This document shows positions 44,473 through 53,861 of a DNA stretch of 64,000 nt, piece by piece. The notes under the pieces were generated by a model that was given only the letters and a program-made list of their open reading frames with translations, was not told the DNA's origin and did not search any database. The position numbers were made by a program, and so were the translations under genes. Source of the stretch: Lamprocystis purpurea DSM 4197. GTDB lineage: Bacteria; Pseudomonadota; Gammaproteobacteria; Chromatiales; Chromatiaceae. The DNA lies in NCBI RefSeq assembly GCF_000379525.1, contig NZ_KB902492.1, positions 1 to 64,000 on the forward strand, written 5' to 3'. The first letter of the stretch is position 1. Each line of letters begins with the position of its first letter.

Positions 44473-45444
44473 ATGACAACGCCAACACAACTCGATTCCC
44501 GACTGGAAAACTTCCCCATCTCGTTCTTCGCGATGGTGATGGGGATGTCAGGTCTGACCATCGGCTGGGAAAAGGCCCAGCACATCCTGGGGGTGGATCT
44601 GGGGATCACGCCCTGGCTGGTCGGTGTCACCAGTCTGCTGTTCCTGACCCTGGTCATGCTTTACGGAACCAAGCTCGTGCTGTACCGCCAGGCCGTGCTG
44701 AGCGAACTGCGGCACCCGGTCAAGCTCAATTTTTTCCCGACCATCTCCATCAGCCTGCTGCTGCTCTCGATTGCCTTCCTGCCGCTGGCGCCGGAACTGA
44801 CCCGCTGGCTGTGGCTGGCCGGGGCCACGCTGCACCTGGCCTTCATGCTCTACGTGGTGAACGTCTGGATGCACCATGACCACTTTAAAGTGCAGCACAT
44901 GAACCCGGCCTGGTTCATCCCGGCGGTCGGCAACGTGCTGGTGCCGGTGGCTGGGGTGCCGCTGGGATACATCGATATTTCCTGGTTCTTCTTCAGCATC
45001 GGCATGCTGTTCTGGGTGATGCTGATGACCATCATTCTCTATCGGGTGCTGTTCCATGACCCCATCGATGAACGTCTGATGCCGACCCTGTTCATTCTGA
45101 TCGCTCCGCCTGCCGTCGGCTTCATCGCCTACAGCCGGCTGGTTCCCGAACTGGACGCCTTCGGACGGATTCTCTATTACGCCGGTCTGTTCCTCACCCT
45201 GCTGCTCTTCACCCAGGCCGCCCGCTTCCTGAAGCTGCGCTTTTTCCTCTCCTGGTGGGCCTATTCCTTCCCCCTGGCGGCGATCAGCATCGCGAGTCTG
45301 GTGATGTTCGAGCGCTCGGGCAATGATCTTTACCGCTATCTGGGGCTCGGCCTGCTTACCCTGCTGACCGGCATCATCCTGATCCTGCTCACCCGCACCG
45401 CCAATGCGGTGCGGCAGGGCGGGATCTGCGTGCCCGGTCACTAA
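44473..45444 (+). CDS. TDT/SLAC1-TehA family membrane transporter
   Basis: The 323-aa protein has about ten hydrophobic helices and begins LENFPISFFAMVMGMSGLTI, the typical entry of the TehA/SLAC1 (tellurite-resistance/dicarboxylate transporter) family. The family forms anion channels or carriers; substrates include nitrate, chloride, malate and, for some members, sulfite. In a sulfur oxidiser, export of sulfite or another anion is a reasonable idea, but the sequence does not show it. It follows the 47-aa gene and precedes an OmpA-domain gene by 35 bases. Confidence 0.85.
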   Translation: MTTPTQLDSRLENFPISFFAMVMGMSGLTIGWEKAQHILGVDLGITPWLVGVTSLLFLTLVMLYGTKLVLYRQAVLSELRHPVKLNFFPTISISLLLLSIAFLPLAPELTRWLWLAGATLHLAFMLYVVNVWMHHDHFKVQHMNPAWFIPAVGNVLVPVAGVPLGYIDISWFFFSIGMLFWVMLMTIILYRVLFHDPIDERLMPTLFILIAPPAVGFIAYSRLVPELDAFGRILYYAGLFLTLLLFTQAARFLKLRFFLSWWAYSFPLAAISIASLVMFERSGNDLYRYLGLGLLTLLTGIILILLTRTANAVRQGGICVPGH

Positions 45445-45479
45445 GGCCCTTCTGACCCCTTACCCAGACCGGAGATCCC

Positions 45480-46229
45480 ATGTCCGAACCCACACCCGCC
45501 GAGCGCCCCTGGCTCCCCTTGGCACCCATCGCCCTGGTTCTGCTGTTTGGCGCCGGGCTGCTGCTTGCGTACCTCATCGACCCCGCGCCGATCGAGCGGC
45601 ACCCGACACCAGAGACAACGGATGCCCGGACCGGCGCCGCGCTCCCGCCCTGCCGGCCGACCACCGGGGATACCGAATTACCGACCCTCAGACAGCGGGT
45701 ACTGGACCTCGAGCAGACCATTGCGGATCTCGGAACCAGCCACGCGGCCGCCTTGGCAGCCGCCCGCGGCGAGGCCGCGGCGGCATTGGCCACGGCCGAG
45801 GCATCGGTCAACCGCTGTCGGGAGGAGGCGGGGCAACTGCGTCAGACTGCTGAGCTCGGCGCTCGGGTGACCGACCGCGGCTTGCAAGTCACCCTCGCCG
45901 AAACCGACTTGCGCTTCAAACCGGGTCAAGGGACCCTGCCGTCCTCGGTGCCGGATGGCCTGAAGCGGATGGCCGCGTTCCTTGAGCAGAATCCGCGCAT
46001 TCAGGTCCAGGTCGAAGGCCACACCGACAGCAAAGGCGACGCCAAGGCCAACCTGAGCCTCTCGACCCAGCGGGCCGAATCGGTCAAAGCCGCGCTGGCT
46101 GCCTTGGGTATCGCCGCGGACCGGATCACGGCCACGGGCAAGGGCGAGACACAGCCCATTGCCGGGAACCAATCCGAGGACGGACGCAGCCGCAACCGGC
46201 GGGTCGAGGTGCTGCTCATTGAGCCCTGA
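45480..46229 (+). CDS. OmpA-domain peptidoglycan-associated protein
   Basis: The 249-aa protein has one N-terminal membrane anchor (PIALVLLFGAGLLLAYLI), a coiled-coil region (about residues 65-125, Ala/Glu-rich), and a C-terminal OmpA domain. That domain carries VEGHTDSKGDAKANLSLSTQ and GRSRNRRVEVLL, which bind the peptidoglycan diaminopimelate. It probably links inner membrane and cell wall. It follows the transporter gene closely and meets the convergent DUF2189 gene after three bases. Confidence 0.9.
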   Translation: MSEPTPAERPWLPLAPIALVLLFGAGLLLAYLIDPAPIERHPTPETTDARTGAALPPCRPTTGDTELPTLRQRVLDLEQTIADLGTSHAAALAAARGEAAAALATAEASVNRCREEAGQLRQTAELGARVTDRGLQVTLAETDLRFKPGQGTLPSSVPDGLKRMAAFLEQNPRIQVQVEGHTDSKGDAKANLSLSTQRAESVKAALAALGIAADRITATGKGETQPIAGNQSEDGRSRNRRVEVLLIEP

Positions 46230-46232
46230 CCG

Positions 46233-47018
46233 TCACTCCCGCGCGACCAGGTCCCGATAGGCATGCCAGGTCCCATGGCCGACCAGCGGCACGGCCACAA
46301 AGAGCCCGATATAGAAGGTCATGAGCCCGGCACCCCCGATCAGCACCAGGAGCGCGGCCCACAGCAACATGGGCGCCCAGTTGAGGCTGACCGCCCGCAC
46401 GCTGGTGCGCATGGCGGTGAAGCCGTCCACCTGACGATCGATCAACATCGGGATCGTGATCGCGCTGATGCAAAAAGCACAGACGGCGAAAAAGGCGCCG
46501 ACCAGGGTGATCACGGTCAGCAACCCCGTGTACTGACCCGACAGCACGACCACCGGGATGAAGTTCTTCCAGGTGGGAAAGGGATCGTGGAACAACATGA
46601 TGAAGAGAAACACCGACGCCAGTATCCACAACTGCATCGTGATGAACAGAAAACCGGTCGCGACCCCCAACTGGCCCTGGTTGCGGCGCACCGCTTCCAG
46701 CGCCTGACAGTGCCGCGGCGACTCGCCCCGTTCCAGATGGGCGCTCATCTGATAGAGACCGATCGCCAGGAGCGGCGCCATCAGAAAAAACCCGGCCGTG
46801 AGAAAGGGCACCAGAAAAGTCAGATGACCAAGCACGGTGAGCAGGACGATCAGCGCGCTGATCACCACAATCCCCGCGCCGTAACGCAGGCTGTAGGTTG
46901 GCGCAGACTTGATATCCTGCCAACCTTTCGCAAGCCAACGCCAGGGATGACCGAGGGTCACCCGGTTCACGCGCGGGTCCCTCCCGCCGGGGACCGGCGG
47001 CATGATCGTCTCGTTCAT
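46233..47018 (-). CDS. DUF2189 integral membrane protein
   Basis: The 261-aa protein has about six membrane helices and the N-terminal pattern RVTLGHPWRWLAKGWQDIK typical of DUF2189 proteins found in proteobacteria, sometimes linked to cytochrome oxidase loci. Function is unknown. It is convergent with the OmpA-domain gene. Confidence 0.82.
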   Translation of the reverse strand: MNETIMPPVPGGRDPRVNRVTLGHPWRWLAKGWQDIKSAPTYSLRYGAGIVVISALIVLLTVLGHLTFLVPFLTAGFFLMAPLLAIGLYQMSAHLERGESPRHCQALEAVRRNQGQLGVATGFLFITMQLWILASVFLFIMLFHDPFPTWKNFIPVVVLSGQYTGLLTVITLVGAFFAVCAFCISAITIPMLIDRQVDGFTAMRTSVRAVSLNWAPMLLWAALLVLIGGAGLMTFYIGLFVAVPLVGHGTWHAYRDLVARE

Positions 47019-47134
47019 TACGGATCGTCCTCTTTATTTTGATGGATCAGTGAGCCCATGGGGCTGACCCAGTATAGACCCGCCTGAGCCCGGCGCAGCG
47101 GATCCCATCCTGTCGCCTGCTGAAACCCTAGCGG

Positions 47135-47420
47135 TCACCACGGCACCGACAGCCGCTCCACCACATCGCGACGCGCCAGGACCCGCGAACACAGATCCCA
47201 CCGCGCAATGTCCTCCGCGCCGCGGGGTATCCTCCCACAGAATCTCGTAGTTCCCGGCGAAGGCGCGCTTGGTCTCGTTGATCGACCCCAGAAAGCAAAT
47301 CTTGGCGCCGTCCGCCGCCTCGATGACCCCGGCCTTGCCGTGCAGAAAGACCCGATCCTTGGGCACCACCAGAATCTCCACCCGCCCGCTGGTCAGCAGG
47401 TCATGCAGTTTCAGCGCTCG
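47135..47420 (-). pseudogene. Phospholipase-D-type nuclease/helicase C-terminal remnant
   Basis: The fragment reads LHDLLTSGRVEILVVPKDR, then FLHGKAGVI and CFLGSINETKRAF...NYEILWED, which is the HxK...GSxN active site of a PLD-like domain as found at the C-end of some SNF2-type helicases. After WEDTP the frame shifts by one and continues as AEDIARWDLCSRVLARRDV to a stop at 47135. The N-terminal bulk is missing. With the DUF499 remnant at 47924 it marks a decayed island. Confidence 0.7.
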
Positions 47421-47438
47421 GGAACCAGGACCGCCTGT

Positions 47439-47891
47439 TCATGCCTCGCTGCTGTCGCCAGGAAAAAAATCCGGGGACAGTGACTGCTCCAGGGTATATG
47501 GACACTGGCTCGGAAACGTCCGCCGATCGATTCCGGTCTCATCCTCTGCCTTGAGCTTCGCTTTCTCATAAGCCGTCTGGATCTTTTCCGCCACCAGCGG
47601 CTGCAAGCTGGGGCTGTCTTCAAGCAGGTCAGCGATGTCCATGCGTTGCGTCAGTATCGTATTGCGCCAACTGCGCGTCCTCTTGGACGCCTGGTACTGC
47701 CACTTGAGTAGGTGCATCAGTAAGACGGCGAGGCGATTCAACAGTTCACGCTTCTCGCTCCTCGCCATCGCCTCCAACTCCTCGGCAATATGCTCGACAT
47801 CGACTTGGTCGAATTGATGGTTGCGCATCAATTGCGCATTCGCGTTCAACCAGCCGAAAAAATCATGGTCGTAACTCTGCGCAACAGTCAT
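47439..47891 (-). CDS. DUF29 family protein
   Basis: The 150-aa protein matches DUF29: YDHDFFGWLNANAQLMRNHQ at the start, DVEHIAEELEAMARSEKREL, and LLMHLLKWQYQASKR followed by SWRNTI. DUF29 proteins are abundant in cyanobacteria and purple bacteria, often near mobile or toxin-like genes, and their role is unknown. It is the only intact gene between two broken ones, with no partner visible. Confidence 0.88.
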   Translation of the reverse strand: MTVAQSYDHDFFGWLNANAQLMRNHQFDQVDVEHIAEELEAMARSEKRELLNRLAVLLMHLLKWQYQASKRTRSWRNTILTQRMDIADLLEDSPSLQPLVAEKIQTAYEKAKLKAEDETGIDRRTFPSQCPYTLEQSLSPDFFPGDSSEA

Positions 47892-47923
47892 GCTTCGACA
47901 CTCCTAAATACGCTTCAGTTCGC

Positions 47924-48300
47924 TCATCCGATCCGTTGGTTGAGCACCAGTTCACTCAGCACCCGCGCCGCGCTCGCCTCGTCCGGTCGCAGGGTCTTCT
48001 GACTCAAGCCATCGAAGAGACGCTGCACTTCCTCCCGGTCCCAGACGGAGCGCGGCAGCCGGGACACGAGTTCGATCAAGCCGCGCGTCTGGCGAAACTG
48101 CTTGGCGATCTCGCCCCAGAAGAAGTGGTTGGGATTGTTGCGACCGGTGAAGGCGGCGATGTCCGCAGTTGCGAAGGCATCCGCGTGGGCCAGGCCGGCG
48201 CAGTGGGTCTTGCGCAGCGCCGGATAGTTGGCGAGCAAACCGAAGCCAACGAGGAGGTGCGTCTTGCCGCCGCCCATGGCCTGCTTCAGGTGAAAACTTG
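47924..48300 (-). pseudogene. DUF499-type ATPase remnant
   Basis: The fragment begins in mid-protein with LKQAMGGGKTHLLVGFGLLA, a Walker A variant, and continues with AFTGRNNPNHFFWGEIAKQF as in DUF499 AAA-type proteins of about 900-1000 aa. It ends after about 125 residues, so both ends are missing. DUF499 proteins usually neighbour DUF1156 methylases and PLD/SNF2 helicases in restriction-like defence loci. No methylase is present here. Confidence 0.7.
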
Positions 48301-48308
48301 ACGAAACG

Positions 48309-48551
48309 CTATAGCAGCTTGACCAACGTGGCGACAATCGCTGCCTGTGCCAACAGCAGACCGGCCATCCATTTCACCAGATCGGCCTTCACGGCCTCAA
48401 GGTCGGACTTGGTCGCGAGTTCGCGAATGGCGATGGTCTCTCCGAGCGCCGCCGCCAGCGCCTCGACTTCGGCCTTGGCCTGCTCATCAGAGACACCCCC
48501 GGCCTTCAGCCGCTCAACGAACTTCAGCGTATCGAAAGTTATGGTGGTCAT
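48309..48551 (-). CDS. DUF1640-like coiled-coil protein with C-terminal membrane helix
   Basis: The 80-aa protein (start MTTITFDTLKFVERLKA at 48551) has a central coiled coil (ELATKSDLEAVKADLVKW) and a hydrophobic C-terminal helix (MAGLLLAQAAIVATLVKLL), the pattern of DUF1640 proteins. It is somewhat shorter than typical members, which have longer coiled coils. It lies directly before the DUF499 remnant. Function is unknown. Confidence 0.78.
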   Translation of the reverse strand: MTTITFDTLKFVERLKAGGVSDEQAKAEVEALAAALGETIAIRELATKSDLEAVKADLVKWMAGLLLAQAAIVATLVKLL

Positions 48552-48716
48552 CACGAATCCTCTGGTACGCAAACCCTGGGGCCGGGGCGTTCACCCCCGG
48601 CTAATCCCGAATCCCCAACTTAGCCTTTGCGGGATCAGGGGTCAACCGGCAGCCGGGAGGCGCATCCCGCGCTCAGCCCGACACACCAAGTGCTACCGGC
48701 GTCTGTTCCGCGCGGG

Positions 48717-51700
48717 CTAGGCTTGGCTCACGCGACCCGCATCCACCGCCGCAGCCGACCGACCGGACTCGGGTCCCGCCGCATCGGCCCCCTGCCGCCG
48801 CGGCATCAGCCGCTTGAGCAAACGCAGCAGATCGTCCACATAGGTAAAGACCACCGGAATGACCAGCAGGCTCAGAAAGGTGGAGGTGATGAGCCCGCCG
48901 ATGACGGCAATCGCCATCGGCGAGCGGAAGCTCGGCTCGGCACCCAGACCCAGGGCGACCGGAAGCATACCGGCCCCCATGGCAATGGTGGTCATGACAA
49001 TGGGCCGGGCGCGCTTGTGGCAGGCGTCAAGAATGGCGCTGCGCCGGTCCAGGCCATGTTGGCGGCGGGCGGCAATGGCGTATTCGACCAGGAGAATCGA
49101 GTTCTTGGTGACGATCCCCATCAACATCAGGATGCCGATGACGGAGGGCATGGAGAAGCTGTTATGCGTCAGCAACAGCGCAATGAAGGCCCCGCCGAAT
49201 GAGAGCGGCAGCGCGGCGAGGATGGTGACCGGCTGCATGAAATCATGGAACAGCAACACCAGCACCGCATAGATGCACAGCACGCCGATCAGCATGGCGG
49301 TCCCGAAGGAGGTGAACAATTCGGCCATCCGCTCGGCATCGCCCTGCTCGATCCGCATCACGGCGGGCGGCAGGTTATTGAGTGACGGCAGGGCATTGGC
49401 CTCGTCGAGCACGGCGCCGATCAGTCGCGCGCCCAATTCAACGTCGATATTGACGTTGCGCATCGGATCCACCCGGTTGATCTGGGCCGGACCGCTGCCC
49501 AGCCGTAGCTCGGCCACCGCCGACAGCGGCACCGATCCGGCCTTGGCCGGGACCCGCAACTGGGCGATGGCGTCCAAGTCCTGACGCAGCCCTGGGTCCA
49601 GCCGCACGCGGATGGGAATCTGGCGCTGCGGCAGGTTGAGCTTGGGCAGATTGACCTTGAAGTCGCCGGAGGTGGCCACCCGCACCGCACTGGCCAGGGC
49701 CGCGGTGGTCACTCCAAGGTCGGCGGCGCGGGCGAAGTCCGGACGGATTTGGATCTCCGGACGCTGGAGACTGGCCCCCGAGACGATGTTGCCGACCCCC
49801 TCCAGGGTGCGCAGATCGCGTTCCACCGCCTGGGCGGCAGCCGCCAGGGCCAGTGGATCGTCGCTCGCCAGCCCAACCTGGAGTTTGCCGCCGGGTTCGC
49901 TGCCGCCGATGGAGATGCGCACCCCGGGTAGGGCCTGCAAACGCTCGCGGACTTCCTGCTCCACCTGGGTCTGGTTGCGGTCGCGGTCGCGGCGATAGAC
50001 CAGTTTCAGGTTCAGGGTGGCCAGGCGGACGTCTTTGGCGCCGCCCTCCGCCATCGGACCCTGGCCAGCGACGCTGCCCACCGCGGTGAAGCTGCCGGTG
50101 ATGTCCGTCATGGGTGCCAGCAAGGCACGCGCCCGCTCGGCCGCGAGCCGCGTGTCCGCCAGGGCGCTGCCGGGGGGGAGTTCCAGCTTGACGATGGTCA
50201 GACCGCGATCCGCGGCGGGCACGAACCCCTTGGGCAGCAGGGGCAGAATCTGCAGCGAACCGATGAAGAAGAGGATGGCGATCAGCGCCGTGGTCCGGCG
50301 ATGGTTCAGGCACCAGCCGACCGCGCGCAGATAGCGGGTCATGATGAACCCGTCGTGGTTGCCCTCGGGGTGGGCCTTCAGGAAATAGGCCGACATCATC
50401 GGCGTCAACAGCCGCGCCACCAGGAGCGAGGCGACCACCGCCACCGCGGCGGTGATGCCGAACTGAACGAAGAACTTTCCCGGAATACCGCCCATGAACG
50501 CCGTCGGCAGGAAGACCGCCACCAGGGTGAAGGTGGTCGCGATGACCGCCAGCCCGATCTCGTCGGCCGCCTCCATCGCCGCCTGGAAGGGCGGCTTACC
50601 CATCCGCAGATGCCGCACGATGTTCTCGATCTCGACGATGGCATCGTCGACCAGAATCCCCACCACCAGAGCCAGGGCGAGCAGCGTCAGGATGTTGAGA
50701 CTGAAACCCAGCCACAGCATGACGGCGAAGGTGGGAATGATGGACAGCGGCAGCGCCACCGCCGCGATCAGCGTGGCCCGCCAGTCGCGCAGGAACCAGA
50801 AGACCACCAGGATCGCCAGCACCGCCCCCTCCCAGAGCAGCTCCATGGACCCCCGATAATTGTCCTGCACCGGGTCCACGGTGTTGAAGGCTTCGGCGAT
50901 CCGGACCTGCGGGTGCAGGGCCCCAAGCCGCGCCACCTCGGCCTGCACGGCGGCCGCGACCGCCACCTCGCTAGCACCCCGGATGCGCGTGACCTCGAAG
51001 GCAACCACCGGGGTTTCATCCAGCACGGCGTGCGAACTGCGCTCGGCGAAACTGTCGCTGACGGTGCCCAGATCGCCGATCCGCACCCGTCGACCATCGG
51101 CCAGCGGGACCTCCAGATCCGCAATGCCGGCCACGGTGCCCACCGCGCCCAGGCTGCGCACCGACTGGACCGCCCCGCCGATGTCGCCGCGCCCACCGGA
51201 AGCATCCTGCTGGACGCGCTTCAATTGCGCCGAGATATCCCCGGCGGTCACCCCCAGGGCCTGCATCCGGGCGCTGTCCAGATCGACGTGCACCTCGCGG
51301 TCCACCCCGCCGAGCCGCGCCACCCGCCCCACGCCCTTGACGGACAGCAACGCCTTGGAGATCTCGTTGTCGACGAACCAGGACAAGGCCTGCTCGTCCA
51401 TCCGTTGTGAGGCGACCGTGTAAGTGGCGATGGCCGAGCCGGAGGTGGTGACCTTGGAGACCACCGGATCGGTCAGATCCTGCGGGAGATCGGCGCGCAC
51501 GCTGTCCACCGCGTTGCGCACCTCATTCAAGGCGACCTCGGAATCCTTGTCGATCTGGAACTCGACCCGGATGGTCGCGGACCCGTCGGTGAGGGTGGTG
51601 CGGATATGCTCGATGCCGCCCAGGGTGGCGACCTGATCCTCGATCTTACGGGCGACCTCGGTCTCCAACTGCGTCGGGTCCGCCCCTTCCAGAGCGGCCG

Positions 51701-51842
51701 TGACGGTGACGGCGGGCAATTCGATATCCGGGAAATTCTGAATCCCCAGACCGTGAAAGCCCATGATCCCGATGACGGTCAGCAGCGCGAACAACAGGAT
51801 CGCGGGGACCGGGTGACGAATCGACCAGGAGGAGACGTTCAT
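48717..51842 (-). CDS. RND efflux transporter, inner-membrane pump (AcrB/MdtBC-like)
   Basis: The 1041-aa protein has the RND layout of 12 membrane helices with two large periplasmic loops. Motifs are IQNFPDIELPAVTVTAAL at the start, the proton-relay region LVVGILVDDAIVEIENIVRH near residue 400, and FVPAADRGLTIV opening the second half. It exports drugs, bile-salt-like compounds or metals driven by protons. Its start overlaps the adaptor gene stop (ATG at 51842 and stop at 51839). No outer-membrane channel gene is in the window, so it must share one encoded elsewhere. Confidence 0.93.
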   Translation of the reverse strand: MNVSSWSIRHPVPAILLFALLTVIGIMGFHGLGIQNFPDIELPAVTVTAALEGADPTQLETEVARKIEDQVATLGGIEHIRTTLTDGSATIRVEFQIDKDSEVALNEVRNAVDSVRADLPQDLTDPVVSKVTTSGSAIATYTVASQRMDEQALSWFVDNEISKALLSVKGVGRVARLGGVDREVHVDLDSARMQALGVTAGDISAQLKRVQQDASGGRGDIGGAVQSVRSLGAVGTVAGIADLEVPLADGRRVRIGDLGTVSDSFAERSSHAVLDETPVVAFEVTRIRGASEVAVAAAVQAEVARLGALHPQVRIAEAFNTVDPVQDNYRGSMELLWEGAVLAILVVFWFLRDWRATLIAAVALPLSIIPTFAVMLWLGFSLNILTLLALALVVGILVDDAIVEIENIVRHLRMGKPPFQAAMEAADEIGLAVIATTFTLVAVFLPTAFMGGIPGKFFVQFGITAAVAVVASLLVARLLTPMMSAYFLKAHPEGNHDGFIMTRYLRAVGWCLNHRRTTALIAILFFIGSLQILPLLPKGFVPAADRGLTIVKLELPPGSALADTRLAAERARALLAPMTDITGSFTAVGSVAGQGPMAEGGAKDVRLATLNLKLVYRRDRDRNQTQVEQEVRERLQALPGVRISIGGSEPGGKLQVGLASDDPLALAAAAQAVERDLRTLEGVGNIVSGASLQRPEIQIRPDFARAADLGVTTAALASAVRVATSGDFKVNLPKLNLPQRQIPIRVRLDPGLRQDLDAIAQLRVPAKAGSVPLSAVAELRLGSGPAQINRVDPMRNVNIDVELGARLIGAVLDEANALPSLNNLPPAVMRIEQGDAERMAELFTSFGTAMLIGVLCIYAVLVLLFHDFMQPVTILAALPLSFGGAFIALLLTHNSFSMPSVIGILMLMGIVTKNSILLVEYAIAARRQHGLDRRSAILDACHKRARPIVMTTIAMGAGMLPVALGLGAEPSFRSPMAIAVIGGLITSTFLSLLVIPVVFTYVDDLLRLLKRLMPRRQGADAAGPESGRSAAAVDAGRVSQA

Positions 51843-53035
51843 TGTGGTGTTGACGAGAGGGTCGATACTGAATCAGGAGGTAACGGGGTGAGTCCGTCCG
51901 CGGCGTCCGGTGCGGGCGCGGGCTCGACCCGCACCCGGTCGCCGTCGTTCAGAAAGGCCCCGCCGCTCGCCGCCACCTGGGCACCCGGCGTCAGACCGCC
52001 GAGGATCTCCACCCGACCCTGGGCGCGGCGCCCGGTCTCGATCTTGCGCTGGGCGACGCGGCCATCGGCGAGGACCTCGAAACTGAAACTATTGCCGTCG
52101 CGCAGCACCACGGCGGACTCCGGCAGGCTCAGCGCGGCCGTCACCCCCAGGCGGATACTGCCCCGCGCGAACATCCCCGGCCGGGCCGGGCTGTCCGGCG
52201 GAATGTCGACATAGACCAGCCCGTAGCGGGTGTTGATATCCAGGGTCGGGGCCGCGATGCGCACCCGACCCGACACCTGCTCCCCGCCGGGGAGTGTGAG
52301 CGCCGCTTCCTGGCCGGGCACGACCTGCGCCAGTTGCGCCGCGGTGACCTCGGCCCGCCACTCGACACGGCCCTGACGCACGATGCGAAACAGCTCGGTG
52401 CCGGGTTGGACCACGGTTCCCAGCGTCACGCTGCGGGCGGTGATCACGCCATCGTCGACCGACAGGATATGCGTCTGTTCCAGGCGAATCCGCTCCATGT
52501 CCCGCGCCGCCTCGGCCGCCGCCAGATTGGCCTGGGCCGCCTCCTCCCCGAGCAGATACTGGGTGCGCTGCTGTTCCGGCATGGCCCCCCGATCCTTGAC
52601 GGTGCGCGCGCGGTCGGCGTTGGCGCGTGCCTCCGCCAGACTGGCCCGCGCCTGGGCCACCTTCGCCTCCTGCTGGGCCAGTTCAGCCTTCACCGTCTCC
52701 TGGGCCAGACGCGCCAGTTCCTGGCCGCGCCGCACCCGGTCCCCCACATCCACCGCCACCAACACCACCCGCAGGCCGCCGGTCTCAGCGGCGATCACCC
52801 CCTCCTGCCAGGCAAAGAGCCCGCCGCTCGCCTCGATCTCCCGCGGCCAATCGGCCGCTTGCGGGGTGACTAGGGTCACGGCCAGGGACGGACGGGGTAC
52901 CGCCGCGCGGGGCGGTTCCTGCACGGCCCCGTCAGCGGCCCGGACCGGACGGGGCAGTCCCACGGCCGCAAGCAGGCCGGCCGCGATCAGCACGGCTGGA
53001 ACCGCCCAAGGGGATGACGTCGGTATGATCCTCAT
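51839..53035 (-). CDS. RND periplasmic adaptor (membrane fusion protein)
   Basis: The 398-aa protein has a signal peptide (VPAVLIAAGLLAAVGLP), a lipoyl/barrel-sandwich domain split by a long Ala/Glu/Arg coiled coil (about residues 125-190), and a C-terminal beta-barrel domain (LPESAVVLRDGNSFSFEVLA). It connects the pump to an outer-membrane channel. The ATG at 53035 overlaps the tetR stop (ATGA); a longer upstream open frame lies within tetR and was rejected. Confidence 0.9.
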   Translation of the reverse strand: MRIIPTSSPWAVPAVLIAAGLLAAVGLPRPVRAADGAVQEPPRAAVPRPSLAVTLVTPQAADWPREIEASGGLFAWQEGVIAAETGGLRVVLVAVDVGDRVRRGQELARLAQETVKAELAQQEAKVAQARASLAEARANADRARTVKDRGAMPEQQRTQYLLGEEAAQANLAAAEAARDMERIRLEQTHILSVDDGVITARSVTLGTVVQPGTELFRIVRQGRVEWRAEVTAAQLAQVVPGQEAALTLPGGEQVSGRVRIAAPTLDINTRYGLVYVDIPPDSPARPGMFARGSIRLGVTAALSLPESAVVLRDGNSFSFEVLADGRVAQRKIETGRRAQGRVEILGGLTPGAQVAASGGAFLNDGDRVRVEPAPAPDAADGLTPLPPDSVSTLSSTPQ

Positions 53036-53754
53036 ATAACGACTCCAGGGTCGGCGGGCGGATGGTCTCGAGGTTCCAGTCCGATCGCCCGGTTGATCAG
53101 GTCGATGACGGTGCGGGTGAGCAAGTCCAGGCGCGCGGGGGTGTAATCTTCCCAGTCGACCTGTCGCCACAGAATCGGGCGCGAAAAGACCAGATGGCCC
53201 ACCTGCCCGTAGAGCACATTGGCGGTGAGCCGCACGGACTCCGCCTCGGGTGCCAATCCTTGGGCAGCCCCGACCACCCGCGCCAGCAGATCCAGCAGGG
53301 GGGCGGCCCGGCGGCGGTAGAGCAGCTCGAAAAGTTCGCCGGGAAAAGCGAGCTCCCGCGCCAACAGCACACTGAACCAGCGGAAATTCTCGTACGTGGA
53401 AATCCGCCTCACCATCCCGCCGGCCAGGATCTCGACCGCGGCCGGCAGTTGCGTCCGATCCACCACGGTGTGCCCCAATAGCCGGGCGACCTTGGCCAAT
53501 TGCGCCGCGAAACGCGCCTCATCGTCGTCCAGAACGGTCTCGAAGATGGTCCGATAGAGCCCCTGCTTGCCGCCAAAATGGTAATTGACGGCGGCGACAT
53601 TGACTTGCGCCGCGGCGCTGATGTCGCGCACGGACACGCCCCGGAAGCCATGCTCGGCAAAGAGACGCAACGAGGTATCGATGATGCGCCGCCGGGTCGC
53701 CGCGGTGCGGGGATCGGGGGCGCGCAGGTGAGTCGCGGGATGGATCTCGGGCAT
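53032..53754 (-). CDS. TetR family repressor of the RND operon
   Basis: The 240-aa protein has an N-terminal helix-turn-helix (RRIIDTSLRLFAEHGFRGVS, then VRDISAAAQVNVAAVNYHFG) and a ligand-binding domain of the CecR/DUF1956 type. It probably represses its own operon and releases on binding an efflux substrate. It is translationally coupled to the adaptor gene. Its first codons exist in duplicate: a near copy of the 5' end, ATGCCCGAGATCCAT, begins 77 bases upstream at 53831. Confidence 0.9.
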   Translation of the reverse strand: MPEIHPATHLRAPDPRTAATRRRIIDTSLRLFAEHGFRGVSVRDISAAAQVNVAAVNYHFGGKQGLYRTIFETVLDDDEARFAAQLAKVARLLGHTVVDRTQLPAAVEILAGGMVRRISTYENFRWFSVLLARELAFPGELFELLYRRRAAPLLDLLARVVGAAQGLAPEAESVRLTANVLYGQVGHLVFSRPILWRQVDWEDYTPARLDLLTRTVIDLINRAIGLEPRDHPPADPGVVI

Positions 53755-53832
53755 GCGAATACAATCGTTGTCTTTGTCGTAATCGGAGGGGATCGGGCGC
53801 GGAGTTGAGTCAAGGAATGGATCTCGGGCATG
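53755..53832 (-). repeat. Duplicated tetR 5' end with hexanucleotide-element remnant
   Basis: On the minus strand, bases 53831 to about 53788 repeat the first 45 or so bases of tetR with few changes (identical for the first 15, and CGATCCCC near the end). Between the two copies lies GATTACGACAAAGACAACGA, a short form of the GACAAC repeat arm. The layout looks like an insertion with a long target duplication. The upstream ATG is out of frame with tetR. Confidence 0.7.
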
Positions 53833-53861
53833 GGCCGCCGCGGGCAGAGATCTGGGAACCT

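Noticed and set aside
53409-53831. Alternative longer protein from the upstream ATG before tetR
   Set aside because: The upstream ATG belongs to a duplicated 5' fragment and is out of frame with the repressor, so the product would lack any known domain.
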